Source: Cadophora sp. MPI-SDFR-AT-0126 (lineage: Eukaryota > Ascomycota > Leotiomycetes > Helotiales > Ploettnerulaceae). From it: DNA of 64,000 nt. Position 1 is the first letter of the stretch. Every line of letters starts with the position of its first letter. A program made the translations under genes and the position numbers. The notes under the pieces are model-generated. The model was not told where the DNA came from and did no database searches. It saw only the letters and a program-made list of their open reading frames with translations. The stretch spans positions 1,736,001 to 1,800,000 of the forward strand of contig JAGMVK010000009.1 in NCBI GenBank assembly GCA_020747065.1, written 5' to 3'. Of the stretch, positions 12,771 through 24,500 are shown in pieces.

Positions 12771-13087
12771 TGTTTGAAGCGGCAATGCGTCTTGGTTTGT
12801 ATGCGTGAGCTGTCTTGATTCAATAGGGATGAGATCTGTAGTCGCAATGATACTCAAAGGAGCTTTTGAACGGCTCGCCTTCTTTATAGGACCAGTGAGG
12901 AAGTTGTTTTGGGAGTGATGACGAAATCACCAAGAGAGAGATAACACTCAAAGTGTGAGACTTTGTCTATCAGTCTCGAACGGGACGTTCACCTTTGGTA
13001 GGACCGTAACCTTCACCTTCGTTGACCTTGTACAATCAGGTGACATTGAAGAGCGCCACTTTTCGCTTGCCTTACTGAATGCAACCT
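12771..13087. other. Acyl-CoA oxidase 5' flank
   Basis: This short flank runs between the oxidase start codon and the left end of the transposon relic. Apart from the TATA box nothing specific is seen. The transposon lies about 200 bp upstream of that TATA box, close enough to affect expression. Confidence 0.5.
12882..12888 (-). promoter_or_regulatory. Likely TATA box of the acyl-CoA oxidase gene
   Basis: The minus strand reads TATAAAG, 112 bp upstream of the chosen ATG. This spacing suits a fungal TATA box followed by a short leader and supports the start at 12770. Confidence 0.5.
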
Positions 13088-13089
13088 TA

Positions 13090-13120
13090 CCCCTCCCTAC
13101 GTACATATATCTTAATAATT
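13090..13120. repeat. Left terminal inverted repeat (imperfect)
   Basis: The outer bases CCCCTCCCTAC resemble the reverse complement of the right end at 14735-14767. Mismatches are mostly C/T differences, as expected after C-to-T decay. The inner boundary is uncertain. Confidence 0.45.
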
Positions 13121-13813
13121 CGATGATTTTTTAATAATATTACTTGAAATTTTTAAGAATAGCTCGTGAACTAAAGACGAAACGAAAGGAGCTTACTTCG
13201 ATGTAAAAATATCGAATTTGGACCCTCTACGAGGAAGGTAATAACTCTTCCGTGATTTATGCTAAAACCGGCTACCCGCGATCTATAATTAATTCCTTCT
13301 TAAACTAACACACTTTACCCCCTATAAATAGCTTTGAAAATAGGCCGGGAAGAGGAGCTATGTAGAAAATTAAGCTATAAGGGGAAAGAAACTTACTAAA
13401 GATAGTAAATTAAGAACCCCGGATAACTTTTAAAGCTCTTAGTATACTATTAAAATCAGGAGAAAGACTCTACTTACGTATAGTTACTAGGATCCTTAAA
13501 TTCTACAGTAAAGTAAAGCATTAATCTCGTAAGAAGCCTTTTCTTATAAATAAGTATAAACAATATCAATAAGTCTATTATAGAACTAAAAAAACTATGA
13601 AATAAGATAATTAGAGGGTATATTAGAGCAACGAAGTTACCTTTAAAGTAAGAGAGAATACGTGTACTTTCTAAGTTATAATAGCTCCCAGAAGAGAGAA
13701 AGAGTATATAGAGAAGAACCTCCGGCCTACTTTTAAGAATAAACGCATAGTTACAGGCGTATAGAGTTGCTTTTACGGAGGTAAGATAAGACTATTATAT
13801 ATACTTCCGGAGG

Positions 13814-13818
13814 GCGAG
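13814..13818 (+). repeat. Left target-site duplication of the solo LTR (GCGAG)
   Basis: GCGAG directly precedes the TG that opens the LTR. The same five bases directly follow the CA that closes it, at 14285-14289. Confidence 0.88.
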
Positions 13819-14284
13819 TGTTACGGACGCTCCTGGGGGGCCGCAGGGTCCCAGGAGGAAATATCCTGAGAGCAGGCGTATTCCTGGGAGCCCAGTGGCT
13901 CCTGGGAGTAGAGCTCCCAGGAGCTAATAAGAGTCTGGGAAACATGTATCGCATAACGTTTCCTTATAATAGTATTATATGACACGGCGAATTAGCCGCA
14001 GGTTTCGGCGGCCAGATCACGTGACTATTGGATCCTTTGGAGCTTCAGGATCCAGGGCTCCAGGAACCTTGGGGCTTGAGGGTCCAAAGGGATCCCAAGG
14101 GACGAAGGTCCTATATAAGACTGGCACGTCTGCTATTAGGTAGGAGCTTCGTGCTCAACTCAAATAGTATTCTTGACTATACTAGTAACTGTCTTGACCG
14201 TCTATGTGATACACCTACTTCTCGATCATTAGAGATCTACTCAGAGCCTCTGTATTTACAACGAGTAAATACCGGACCGTTACA
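13819..14284 (+). mobile_element. Solo LTR of an LTR retrotransposon
   Basis: The 466-bp segment begins TGTTACGG and ends CCGTTACA, near-inverted TG...CA termini typical of LTRs. Perfect 5-bp duplications (GCGAG) flank it. It sits inside the transposase relic, and removing it plus one GCGAG copy restores the frame across ILPEGE-NIIVKQY. It holds a TATA-like element CTATATAAG near 14111. Its GC content is visibly higher than the surrounding relic, so it probably arrived after most of the host element's decay, or was too short or too rare for RIP. No internal retrotransposon sequence remains, which fits LTR-LTR recombination. Superfamily is not determinable; TGTTACGG-type ends are frequent in copia-like elements. 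Confidence 0.87.
13898..13924. repeat. 11-bp perfect inverted repeat inside the LTR
   Basis: GCTCCTGGGAG (13898-13908) and CTCCCAGGAGC (13914-13924) form a perfect 11-bp stem with a 5-base loop. Related CTCCTGGG/CCCAGGAG words recur from 13829, so the left part of the LTR is rich in short palindromes. Confidence 0.75.
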
Positions 14285-14289
14285 GCGAG
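14285..14289 (+). repeat. Right target-site duplication of the solo LTR (GCGAG)
   Basis: Exact copy of the five bases at 13814-13818, immediately after the LTR's terminal CA. Confidence 0.88.
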
Positions 14290-14734
14290 AATATAATAGT
14301 AAAACAATATAAGTAAGTACTTCAAACGCTCTTTATTCCGTTCTACGAGAAGATAAGACGAAAGTATAGCGAAGAAGTGATTATATAAGAAGATAATACG
14401 CTGTAGTATATAGCGGAGATTATTACAAAATACCTTATAAATAAGAAGGTAAATCGAATAACATAGCTAGTATAATCTCTTAATCTTAATCTAATCGAGA
14501 ATCTTTAGAAATATATTAAGAATATAATCTCTTAACGAAAGCATAGAGTAAGATTAGTAAAAGAGATAAGGGAAGCCTTAAAAGAAGTATAGCTTTATAT
14601 CAATAGAAATTTCCTTCTAAAATTATATAATTCTATACTTAAGAAATAGGAAGTATGCTTAAAGAATAATAGAGGAGTAACGAAGTACTAATTCCCTATT
14701 AATTGAGCTATTCAGACTGATTCTACGTTGATAA

Positions 14735-14767
14735 TTAATACAATTATACTTAAGTGATAGAGGGGGG
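14735..14767. repeat. Right terminal inverted repeat (imperfect)
   Basis: The outer bases, read in reverse complement, begin CCCCCCTCTATCAC and partly match the left end at 13090. A TA dinucleotide follows. Confidence 0.45.
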
Positions 14768-17466
14768 TAAATCGTCACGTGTCGATCTTTAATGTCACTT
14801 GATTGTACCTAAATATACACCCTCGTTACTCCATATTCCATGAGCAGCTCCAGATCTATGTACTTACACATTCATCTTTCTTTTCCTCAGCCATTGCACA
14901 TTGTCGACATGTGGAACAAAGATGAGATACGCAGTATCTGAGCCTTATTGGCTCAATAAGAGTGTCTCCCTTCCTCCATAGACTTCATTGCCACTGATAA
15001 CGAGATAGCCTCTACCATCGAGCAGCCAGGATATACCCCATGACCAGCCGGGTGGGATTCCAGATCCCCATCTGCTTCCCGCAAACCAACATTGTCGCGA
15101 CCAACGTTGGAACATTGTTGGTGGCGGCTCGTTCATGTACCCTATCCCAGCTTTGGAGCTCGGCCGATGCAAAGTAGTACAAGCATTTCTTTCTGTTACG
15201 TGTACTTTTCCCTTGCGTCCACATATATTGTTTGGGGCTCACTGACGCTGCCAATCCTTTCGTCCCGCCTGGCATTGGACTTGATCTTGCCAATCCGTGC
15301 TTTCTCTTGTATGCTAAGTATCTCATAGCAGCATAGCAGAGCTGCAAGAGCATCAACGACTACCTGACATGCCATGTGACCAAATTCTACCAGAGCGCGA
15401 TCGCGAAACCTCTCGTACCAAATACAATGACCCAGCTACGTGACTTCTTTACTTTCCTACTCTGTCATCACATGGTTCAATCCATAATCACTGTTATCAA
15501 CATTGACTCAGCTGGTTAGCTTCAGTGACTTTACTGGATGCGTATCCGCAGTGGAATTTCGGCGTATCTTAGGTATCTTCCTTGCCCTTCATTTTTGTTT
15601 ACAGGCGATTTGCTAGTAAGCGAGCTTCACAATTCCACATTTTGAACCAACAAAATCTGCAAAGCATCCAACAGCAAAGCCACACACGCCACACAGATAG
15701 AGAATGCAATCAATGTCCCAGATCTGGAGATTTCCGATGCCTATGGTGGGTATTCGCGGTAGTTTAAGCGGCTAAGCCGGCGGACCAAGATATCACATCA
15801 TTGAAAGTGCGCAAGCTCGGAGAAGATATTCTCCGCTTACGGCCTTAAACTTGAAATACCCATCCGTAAAAATATACAGAATTGGTGCATTTTAAGACTA
15901 GAGGGTGGAGAAAGTATATGCTGGTTTGTATTAATGTGATCTTGAAGAAATCACTGCGAAGAAATTCAAGCTTAAGTCCATTGTCTAAATGCAAGAAGCA
16001 CGTCAAAAATTATGAGAAGAACGTAGACTTATGGGCTTGAACTATGATTGGATCAGAAGTACCAAACCCTCTTTTGCACAACTACGGGCAGGCGAGAAAG
16101 GTGTGCAGGATTGATTACGTGCTCGAACGGCTCTAACAGACACGCTTGCAAGGTAGAAACTGGACTTAACTACCAGGATTTTTCTGGAAAGTGAAAAGAT
16201 TTCCTAGATTGCTTGATTATTTTCGCTCTTCCTGATATCGAAGTGGCTGTTCTCCTAACGTGAAGAGCTGGCCAAGAACGCCACCAACACTTCACCGCCA
16301 TTACCTCGATGGGAACTATCGTGCTCTAGGAACCACCTCCCCTTATTTATAATTTTTTTGATGCCAATTGTATAATGTAAGTGATTGCAGAGTGCTCTAA
16401 GAGTCTTTCAACAGAGCATAGAGAATCTTTTAATGAATATTGATACCGTAGGAATAAGCAGCTCGTGATTCCTTAAAGATGATGCTATCCGGCCTATCAC
16501 CATTCTTAGCTTCTCCTGAAGAATGGACCCCTGTCGGAAGATACCAATGTAAGAAGCGTGAGATTCAAGATCTAATGTGAGAAGCGACAGGTATCCCGCA
16601 TTCCAGGGTTGGGTGCAAGCCACCAATACCGATACCTCACTGAATCCATTGAGGTTTGAAAACCGAATCCCAAGCAGAATGAATCACCCACTTCCATATA
16701 CAAAGCACACGAAAAGACATAGGCAAAGGGAATAGGCGTGAATGCGAGAAGAGGAAATGAAAAGAAAGATAGAGAAGACTCGGACTTGGAGAAGCTAGCC
16801 ACGATAGAAATATGTGGCGGATTTTGGGGATGTGCTAATCAAGAGAAGTGTCAATATCTTCTCTACGGCACTGAAATTAAAAAGGAATATCGAGTACAGA
16901 GATTAAGTTGTTTTTCTGAAGGCCATTTGAAAGACTAGCGATGAAGTATATTATTGTATGTCGAGAAAATTAATCCATTAGCATCTAGATATCTGGATGT
17001 CGTTCTTCACTTAGCCACCCAACCCTGCCGCCAATACCAGGAATGCCTTAGATTCCAACCGGAATCAGCACTTCTTGATAAAGTCGAGATATTCCACTGA
17101 CTCGACAAGGAATGCGTTGTTGTCTCAGAGAGACAAGAATTTTTTTTTTAGGATGCTCGCTTAATTAGCGTCGGAGGGATCTGGGGAAGTAAACAAAAGT
17201 ACCCAACCCTCATCCTCTTACGCCGTAAACAGAGAGATACCCCCACTATCCAGCTGACACAACACCTAATTATTATTGTTATCATTAACTGTTGCTTGTC
17301 GAACAATGTTGTGAAGTTCAAATCCACAGTCACTATTCCTAAATCTCCAAATCTCAGATTCCCAGAGGTATACAGATATCGTAGTCCTTCTCAATCAATA
17401 GACTCCAACCAACAACGGTATTCCTCCATATCCCCATATCCGTATCCTCAAATCTCTAAACCCAAA

Positions 17467-17482
17467 ACACACACACACACAC
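17467..17482 (+). repeat. (AC)8 microsatellite
   Basis: Eight perfect AC units within a pyrimidine-rich region. Confidence 0.95.
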
Positions 17483-17500
17483 TCAACGACATCCATTCTG

Positions 17501-17520
17501 TTCCGTTCCGTTCCGTTCCG
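17501..17520 (+). repeat. (TTCCG)4 short tandem repeat
   Basis: Four perfect TTCCG units, just after the AC microsatellite. Confidence 0.95.
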
Positions 17521-18158
17521 TGCCTTCCCCCCTCCCTTCCTTCCATTTCTTTCCTCCACTCATCCTCACTATCTCTTCCAAATCTCATCTTGGCTTCCAT
17601 CGCCTTCCATCGCCAGAACCAGCGTTTCCCTCTGTGGCTAGATGTTACACGATGACTGTGCGTGGTTATCTGGTTTGATTTCGGGGGAGGGCAATTCCAG
17701 ATCTAAATGCAACTTGCGAAGATACAAGGGTGCGAGGATGTGAGAGATCGTCATGAGGCGTTATTCATTGGAACGGGGACGTGACTGAAGCGAGCTGGAA
17801 AAGGGGCGCAACACACATCAAAGTTTAGGGGAAGTAAGGCCAGCCGAGATTCATCAAACGCGCACTGAACATCGAATGCACGAGAACGAAGGTAAGCATG
17901 GGAAGTCAAGTCCTTCCCACGTAAATCATACATATTACTATATCCACCTCGAAGCTTTTGTCCAGAAGCAGACGTTTTGCCTGCTTGTTCGTCTGCTCCT
18001 CTGGCTACAAGCCGAATCCTGTTGTTCATCCACCCCAATGCCCATAGACGCCGTGTCTCCGCAATTCTGAGACCATATGCACGCTTTAAAACCCGCTTCC
18101 AATTCCCGTTTGCTCGCCCTAGAAACCCCGCGTCATATACTAAAGGGAAGAAGAAACC

Positions 18159-20570
18159 TTATACGGCAGGAGTTGCCCTCGATAAAATGCGCATGTTGTC
18201 TAGGAAGCCCTCGACAAGCGCTATATACTCGTTGGGTTCGCCTGCTGCTGCTTTTTGGCCTTGATCTCTAACTGCTGCTGTCAAGAGTTCAATTTCCAAC
18301 TCGTGTTCTTTGGTGGTTTGATTGACGCCCTTTGAATGATCAGCAAGGGGATCTCCCATTCGGACCTGATATTTACTTACATTGACTACACTCATTTGAG
18401 TAACCTGCGTCAAATCGATCTGGTACATCGACTGCGTATAACTCAAGCGGTCCTTGTTTCTGTCTGTCGATGTCTTCTCTCCCAGATCTTGGACATCACC
18501 ATCAAACCGCATTTCAAAGTTGATACTGATCCTGCAGTCGAGAGGTGTCATCGGACTGTAGATGTCGAGGTCGATGATGCGGGCTTTGATGATCTTGGCT
18601 AGTGGTTCGCCAGTTTTTTGATCATGAGTTATCCGAACTTTGACTCCATGTCGGGGATTCAGCTTCTCTCGGAGAGCAGGTGGAATTATGCCGTGCATTG
18701 ATGGTGGGAGTGTGTAGAAACTGTCGGCTTCTCTCGAATGTTTGTACTTGATCTCGACTCGGTTCTTGGCTATTGCCTCCTGATTGTTCGGATGCGCTTG
18801 TCGGACCTGGGCGTTCAGAAAATCGTTCAAGTGCCGATGTTGGCTCTGGGAGAACATTAGCAAAGGACAGAGATGGAACGCCTACCATACCTCTGTCATA
18901 GAACTTTGAAAGCCAACCCGCGCATTCTCCATAAGGACACACTCCGTCTTCACCGGTATGCGGTACCGTTCATTGGTCTCCTTGTCGACGATATGACCTA
19001 GTTTGGCTTCGATCTCGATTTCCACCCCTCTACTAGCGAGCTCACCCAAATCACCACGAGAAACAACATTCAAGAACAGAAAGTCTGCAACTTCTTTCGT
19101 TATACCTTGCGCAGGTTTTATGCCAGTAATGCTCTCCTCCCATTTCCCTAACAGTACTGAAGGGTGGACCTTTCCATCTATTACAGGTCGACCGACTGCT
19201 TGGCTGCCATTCGTCTCTGGCTGAGCTGGCAACGCATGGACTGGTTGTACAGCTAGCGGTTGCTTTCCATTAACTTTGGCTGGTCCACGACCTGTGAAGC
19301 CTTTGTTCCGGATGCTTTGCGCCCATATCGGAGGTTCGGTGTATCTAATTCGCTTTTTCGCAGGTTGTTGTGGGGATGTCGTAGTGATATGATGGTTCCC
19401 ATTGACTTGGGGTCGGCTATCCATAGAGTCCATACGACGAGGTTCCTCGACAGAAATTTCTCGGTCATCCATTTTCCTCTTTCCCTGGTTGTAGTCCTTT
19501 TCTGATTGCGGAGTCGTAATTTCCCCCCTCGGTTGGCTAGGCAGGCGAGTCTTTGGACTCACACTAACACTCCTTTCCCTTTCACTTTGTGACCTCCTTT
19601 GTTGTTGTTGTTCACTAATGGAAGTTCTTTGGGAGTCGTAGCCGCTTGGGGTACTTGGTTGTCTTTGTATTGAAGGGGGGGCGGGAGGTTTAGGGGAAGT
19701 CTGTGGGTACTGTTGAAATGAAGGGGGATGTGTGCTTCGTTGTAAATATGGACTCGATGGTTGGGGAAAAGCTCCAGAAGATTGTCGTTGACTTAAAGGA
19801 GGGCCGAGAGGTGTTCCAGGTTGCGACTGCTGTGATGGCTGACGGTGGTGTTGAGGAATCTGTGAAGATGGATACTGGGTTGCGGAGACTGGGCTATCCT
19901 GCTGGTATTGACCAAAGTGCTGTTGATGCTGACTGTTGGCAGATGTGGGCGTCGACGAGTGGGATGAGACAGATCTTTGGTGCTGGTTCGGAGGAGCTTG
20001 CTGTTGTTGCTGGTGATGTTGTTGAAGATATGGATGAGGAGCGCCTGGAATACCAACTGGTGGAGTTTGTGGCGTAGGCGAGGGTTGAGTGAAGGAGTTC
20101 TGATGGTGAATCTGTGGAGATTGGATCGGCTGAGGGTAACTATCTCTTTGTTGTAGGTGCGGTGGATAGGGGTGGTGTTGAGCAGGGCTTTGAGGAGTTT
20201 GATGAGACTGAGGAAAAGGGTACTGGCTACTCGAGGATGACGGTGTGTGTTGATAGGGCGATTGTACAGAGAAAGACCTTGCAGGAGATCGCAAGTCATT
20301 GTGAGGTGGAGCTTGAATGGGCGGCGGCTGGGGAGGTCGTCCCTGGTAGCTCTGTTGATATTGAGTCGGTGAAGCATACGATACTGATCCACCAGCACTG
20401 GGGGGTGCGCCGTAGTCCTGTGAAGGATGTTTGCCCGGCGAGGCTTGTGGAGGGTGACTATAGTCTCGGAAGCTGTGCTGAGGATGTGTTTGGATTGGCG
20501 TCACAGGCGTAGGAGCAGCTTGCTTCGAGCTGTCGCCGCCATCAGTGTTGATGATTGAACGTAGATCCAT
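18159..20570 (-). CDS. CET1: mRNA 5'-triphosphatase, capping enzyme beta subunit
   Basis: Two exons (20570-18891, 18845-18159) encode 788 aa. Roughly residues 1-330 are low-complexity and rich in Gln, Pro and Ser, a likely disordered tail. The C-terminal part from about 450 is the Cet1-type triphosphatase tunnel fold. It shows GVEIEIEAKLG near 515-525 and ELEIELL near 742-748, the glutamate strands that bind metal, with CRISINFE near 664-671 and QIDLTQV near 702-708 as other tunnel strands. The enzyme removes the gamma phosphate from nascent pre-mRNA in the nucleus, the first capping step, and normally partners a separate guanylyltransferase. It is divergently oriented to RPN2 across about 1 kb. 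The metal-dependent triphosphatase fold is fungal-specific and unlike the animal enzyme. Confidence 0.92.
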
Positions 20571-21597
20571 TGTTTGCGATTTGGTCTCCAGTGATTTGAC
20601 CAGACCTGACCAGACCTAACCTGCCCCGACCAAGCGGACCCTGCCCTTCCTTTTCCAGGCTATTGGAGGCTCGAGACGCTGCTCGACAAGGCGTTCATCT
20701 GTCTTGAATCGCAATGCAATTCTCCCTGCGTGGCGGCTCTGGGGCGATGGGTATCTATTGCGCGCGCAAAGCGCAAACGGGGTGGTGCTTCGAGACAAAG
20801 AATTCAGGACACGACAGGACACACGACTCAACAGCAATGATAGCAGGCGCGACGGAGGGTTCGCAGATATCGAGAGGAATCGCTGCAACAATTGACAATG
20901 GCTACAGGTACATGGAGGCGGCGGCGATGGTGGTGACAGAGATGTTGCAGGGCAGAGGCTCAGGGTGAGATGTCCTGGGTTGAACAGAATATCCTACCAC
21001 CGAGCATACATTTTATCTTGGCAGCTGCCGAACACCTGCGCTGCACCACCTCCTTAAAAGATAGGCCAGGGCCAGCTATGTACACCTGCCGTGATTAGGC
21101 AGGCCATCTGCAAGAGGCACGCATGATGAAAGTCATGGGCCATGAATGAAGAGTCAGGAGATGAGGGTATTCAGAATTGCTTTATAGGGCAGAAGTAAAC
21201 ATCAATTCATCAAAAGCTTCCTATTCGATGCTTCCAACCAAACAAACAAACAAATTCATTTTCGAGGAAAGGGCTGAATGGTTTTGGCCTCAGGCTAGCA
21301 GAATACCTGGTATTAGACCAAAATAGGAATAGCTTAACCTAACCCTCTCTTCTCTCAGGTTCGGTCTAAAGCGCCAAGACCCTTCGCGGGTTACGTGACA
21401 AGCTGTGCCTGGCCTGGCGAACATGCTGAGCTGCTGAGTCGTGAAATCAACACGGAACTTCAATCCTAATCTATCTTCTTCTCCAAACAAACAAACAAGC
21501 CATCACCCCTCTCTACCCCCCAACTTCTGCGCATCTTCCATCAACAAGAGAGTCCTCTCCCCTACATTATTCTATTTTCTAGAGTACTCCTGCAATC
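20571..21597. other. Divergent promoter between CET1 and RPN2
   Basis: About 1 kb separates two divergent housekeeping genes and must carry both promoters. I saw no TATA box and no copy of the GGTGGCAAA proteasome element known from yeast. CAAACAAACAAAC runs occur near 21240-21250 and 21485-21500, the latter in the probable RPN2 leader. Confidence 0.55.
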
Positions 21598-24500
21598 ATG
21601 CCTGGCTTGACCTCAGCGTCCGGAGTCTTGGGCTTCCTGTCCGATGAAGAACCCGAGCTCAAGGTCTTCGCGCTGCAGACCTTGAATGATGATATCGATA
21701 CTCTGTGGACAGAGGTTGCTGGTTCCATCGGTCAAATGTGAGTTTCTACAGCGGAATGGATGTTGGAAAGCTGTTTGTCTGAAGCCTTACTGACTCGCCC
21801 CTGCAGTGAGGCTCTTTACGAAGACGAATCCTTCCCCGAACGACAACTGGCGTCTTTGGTTCTGGCGAAGGTGTACTACCATCTACAATCCTACAATGAG
21901 AGTATGACATTTGCTCTCGGGGCTGGCGATTTGTTCAAGCTGGATAATGAGGGCGAATTCGAGGAAGAGATTATCTCGAGATGTGTGGAAACCTACATTA
22001 GCATAAACGCCGCAAAGCATTCTGCTCCCCAAGCATCTGCGAAATCTGGATCCCTTCCCACTTTGGCAACTTCTTTCGCGGTCGGCGGAAGCGATACAAC
22101 TACTGCTGGTCTTACTTCGCCGACAACACCATTCTCACAGGCCACTCTGCCTTCGAAGTCCCTTCTTTCGAGAGCACCGACTGAGAACTTGTTGGAGCCA
22201 TCAGGACCAGACGGTATTGATTTTGTCCCCGATCACCAGACACAAGTTGCGCTACAGAAGGTCATTGAACGATTATTCGAAAGCTGCATGCGGGAGGGGA
22301 GGTACAGACAGGTGGTTGGAATTGCTGTCGAAGCTCAGAATCTGGAAGTTCTAGGCAGAGTCATCAAGCGTGCAAGTGATGACGAAAAGAAATCGCGGGG
22401 GAAGCAGGCGGAGGGAACTCCCGGGCCAACTGAGGAGTTGATGGAATATGTTTTGGACATCTGCATGGGCGTTGTGCAAGAACGAAGTCTGCGGACTGAG
22501 ATTTTGAAGTTGATCCTGGATCTGCTCAGTGAGATTCCGACGCCGGATTATTTCGCAATTGCCAAGTGCGCTGTCTATCTGGACCAGGATGAAGAAGTCT
22601 CATCAATGCTCAAGAAGTTGGTGGTACGTAATTGCATACAACATGGGCTGGAAATGGCTGACTTTGATAGGCTAACGGGGACCAAAATTCAATTGTGGTC
22701 GCATATCAGATCGCATTCGATTTGTACGACAATGGCACACAAGAATTCCTGGCCAAGGTCATCAAGTCTCTTCCACAGCAACCGGCTCCCGAGAGTGAGA
22801 ATCGTAAGTTGGCAGTCTGAAGCATTGATGCGACATATCTGACAACCCTTAGCTACCGAATCCGATCAACTTTTGGGAGAATTGAACGACCGCGCAGGCG
22901 CGCCAGCTCCTGACTCTGTAAACATCTCCGACAAGGAGTACGAAATATATAATCGCATACGTGCAATTCTGGACGGCAGCGAAACCATCAGATTGAACCT
23001 CGAATTCCTCTACCGAAACAACCATACCGACTTGAGCATTCTGAATAAGGTCAGAGACAGCTTGGAGGGCCGAAACTCGATCTTCCATACTGCTGTAACT
23101 TTCTGCAATGCTTTCATGAACCAGGGCACGACGAACGACAAATTCTTCCGCGACAACTTAGAGTGGCTCGGAAAGGCTGTCAACTGGTCGAAATTCTCAG
23201 CAACAGCAGCTTTGGGTGTAATCCACCGTGGAAACTTGTCTCAGTGTAGAAAGCTTCTCGAGCCATATCTGCCACGCGCAAATGCGATTGGTGGATCGAT
23301 TTTCAGCCAAGGTGGTGCTCTTTACGCATACGGACTTATCTATGCCAACCACGGTGCTGAGGCTCTAGATTATTTGAAGAAACAATTCACGGATGCGACC
23401 GAGGAGGTCATTCAACATGGTGGCGCTTTGGGTCTTGGTATTGCGGGAATGGCTACTGGATCTGACGAGATTTATGAGAGTCTCAAAAACGTCCTTTATA
23501 CCGACTCAGCTCTCAATGGTGAGGCTGTTGGTCTTGCCATGGGTCTCATCATGTTGGGAACCGGTAACATCAAGGCCTTGGAAGATATGATCACCTACGC
23601 ACATGATACCCAGCATGAGAAAATTGTCCGTGGTCTGGCTCTTGGAATGGCTCTCATCATGTACGGTCGACAGGAAGGTGCTGATGAGCTGATCGAGGGT
23701 TTATTAAACGATCCTGACCCAACTCTCAGATATGGTGGTATCATGACTGTTGCCCTTGCTTACTGTGGCACCGGTAGCAACAAGGCTGTCCGAAAGCTTC
23801 TTCACGTTGCTGTAAGCGATGTCAACGATGACGTCCGGAGAATCGCGGTCATGAGCTTGGGCTTCATCCTGTTCCGCAAGCCAGGCAGCGTTCCTCGTAT
23901 GGTGGAGCTATTGTCTGAATCCTACAATCCCCATGTCCGATATGGTGCGGCTATGGCTTTAGGTATTTCCTGCGCAGGAACTGGACTTGCTGAGGCTATA
24001 GACTTGCTTGAGCCCATGGTCAAGGACCCAACCGACTTTGTTCGTCAAGGTGCTTTGATCTCGCTAGCCATGATCATGGTCCAGCAAAATGAGGTCATGA
24101 ACCCCAAGGTTGCCGAGATCCGCAAGACCTTGAAGAAGATCGTCGGCGACAGACATGAGGATGCTATGACCAAGTTTGGTTGTGCATTGGCTTTGGGCAT
24201 CATTGATGCTGGTGGACGCAACTGCACCATTGGGTTACAGACCCAGACTGGAAACCTCAACATGGCTGGTATTGTTGGTATGGCTGTCTTCACCCAATAC
24301 TGGTACTGGTTCCCATTTACCCATTTCTTGTCTTTGAGCTTTACGCCCACGTCAATGATCGGTCTCAATGACAACCTCGACATGCCAGCCTTCGAATTCC
24401 ACAGTGCAACACGACCAAGCTTGTTCGACTACCCACCAGAGCAAGAGGTCAAGACTGATGAGGCACCTACCCTAATCGCCACCGCTGTTCTATCCACCAC

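Larger units (their letters stand above)
13170..14590 (+). pseudogene. Tc1-like DDE transposase relic, split by the LTR
   Basis: Fragments on the plus strand match a Tc1/DDE_3 transposase in order. They are a helix-turn-helix piece (YRIWTLYEEGNNSSVIYAKT) near 13190, then ENRPGRGAM, then WSNEVTF at about 13624-13641, then LYILPEGE up to 13818. After the LTR the frame resumes with NIIVKQYKQVLQ, followed by FYEKIRRKYSEEVII, EDN and SLNLNLIENL near 14476-14500. In-frame stops are frequent. The first catalytic Asp of the usual WSDE motif is Asn here, and the usual SPDLNPIE block reads SLNLNLIE. The relic cannot encode an active enzyme. Confidence 0.85.
13090..14767 (+). mobile_element. Decayed Tc1/mariner-type DNA transposon, RIP-like
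   Basis: An AT-rich block is flanked by TA dinucleotides at 13088-13089 and 14768-14769, as expected from Tc1/mariner insertion. Its ends are imperfect inverted repeats: the left begins CCCCTCCCTAC, and the right, read in reverse complement, begins CCCCCCTCTATCAC. It contains a broken DDE transposase reading frame on the plus strand and is interrupted by a solo LTR at 13819-14284. Without the LTR and one TSD copy it would be about 1.2 kb. The AT enrichment, many TAA/TAG stops and G-to-A or C-to-T replacements at conserved codons indicate RIP-type mutation. Confidence 0.8.
14770..18158. other. Gene-poor stretch of about 3.4 kb
   Basis: No gene is supported. Open frames are short, overlap on both strands and show no recognisable domain. 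An antisense-looking frame at 15012-15356 lacks any motif. A pyrimidine-rich tract with simple repeats lies at 17465-17640. The segment downstream of the transposon may carry older, unrecognisable relics. Confidence 0.5.

Noticed and set aside
12771..12857. Extended N-terminus for the acyl-CoA oxidase
   Set aside because: The frame is open but its first codon is TTG and there is no ATG before 12770; the TATA box position also favours 12770.
15012..15356. 114-codon minus-strand frame in the gene-poor stretch
   Set aside because: No motif, overlapping frames on both strands, and no splice-compatible neighbours.
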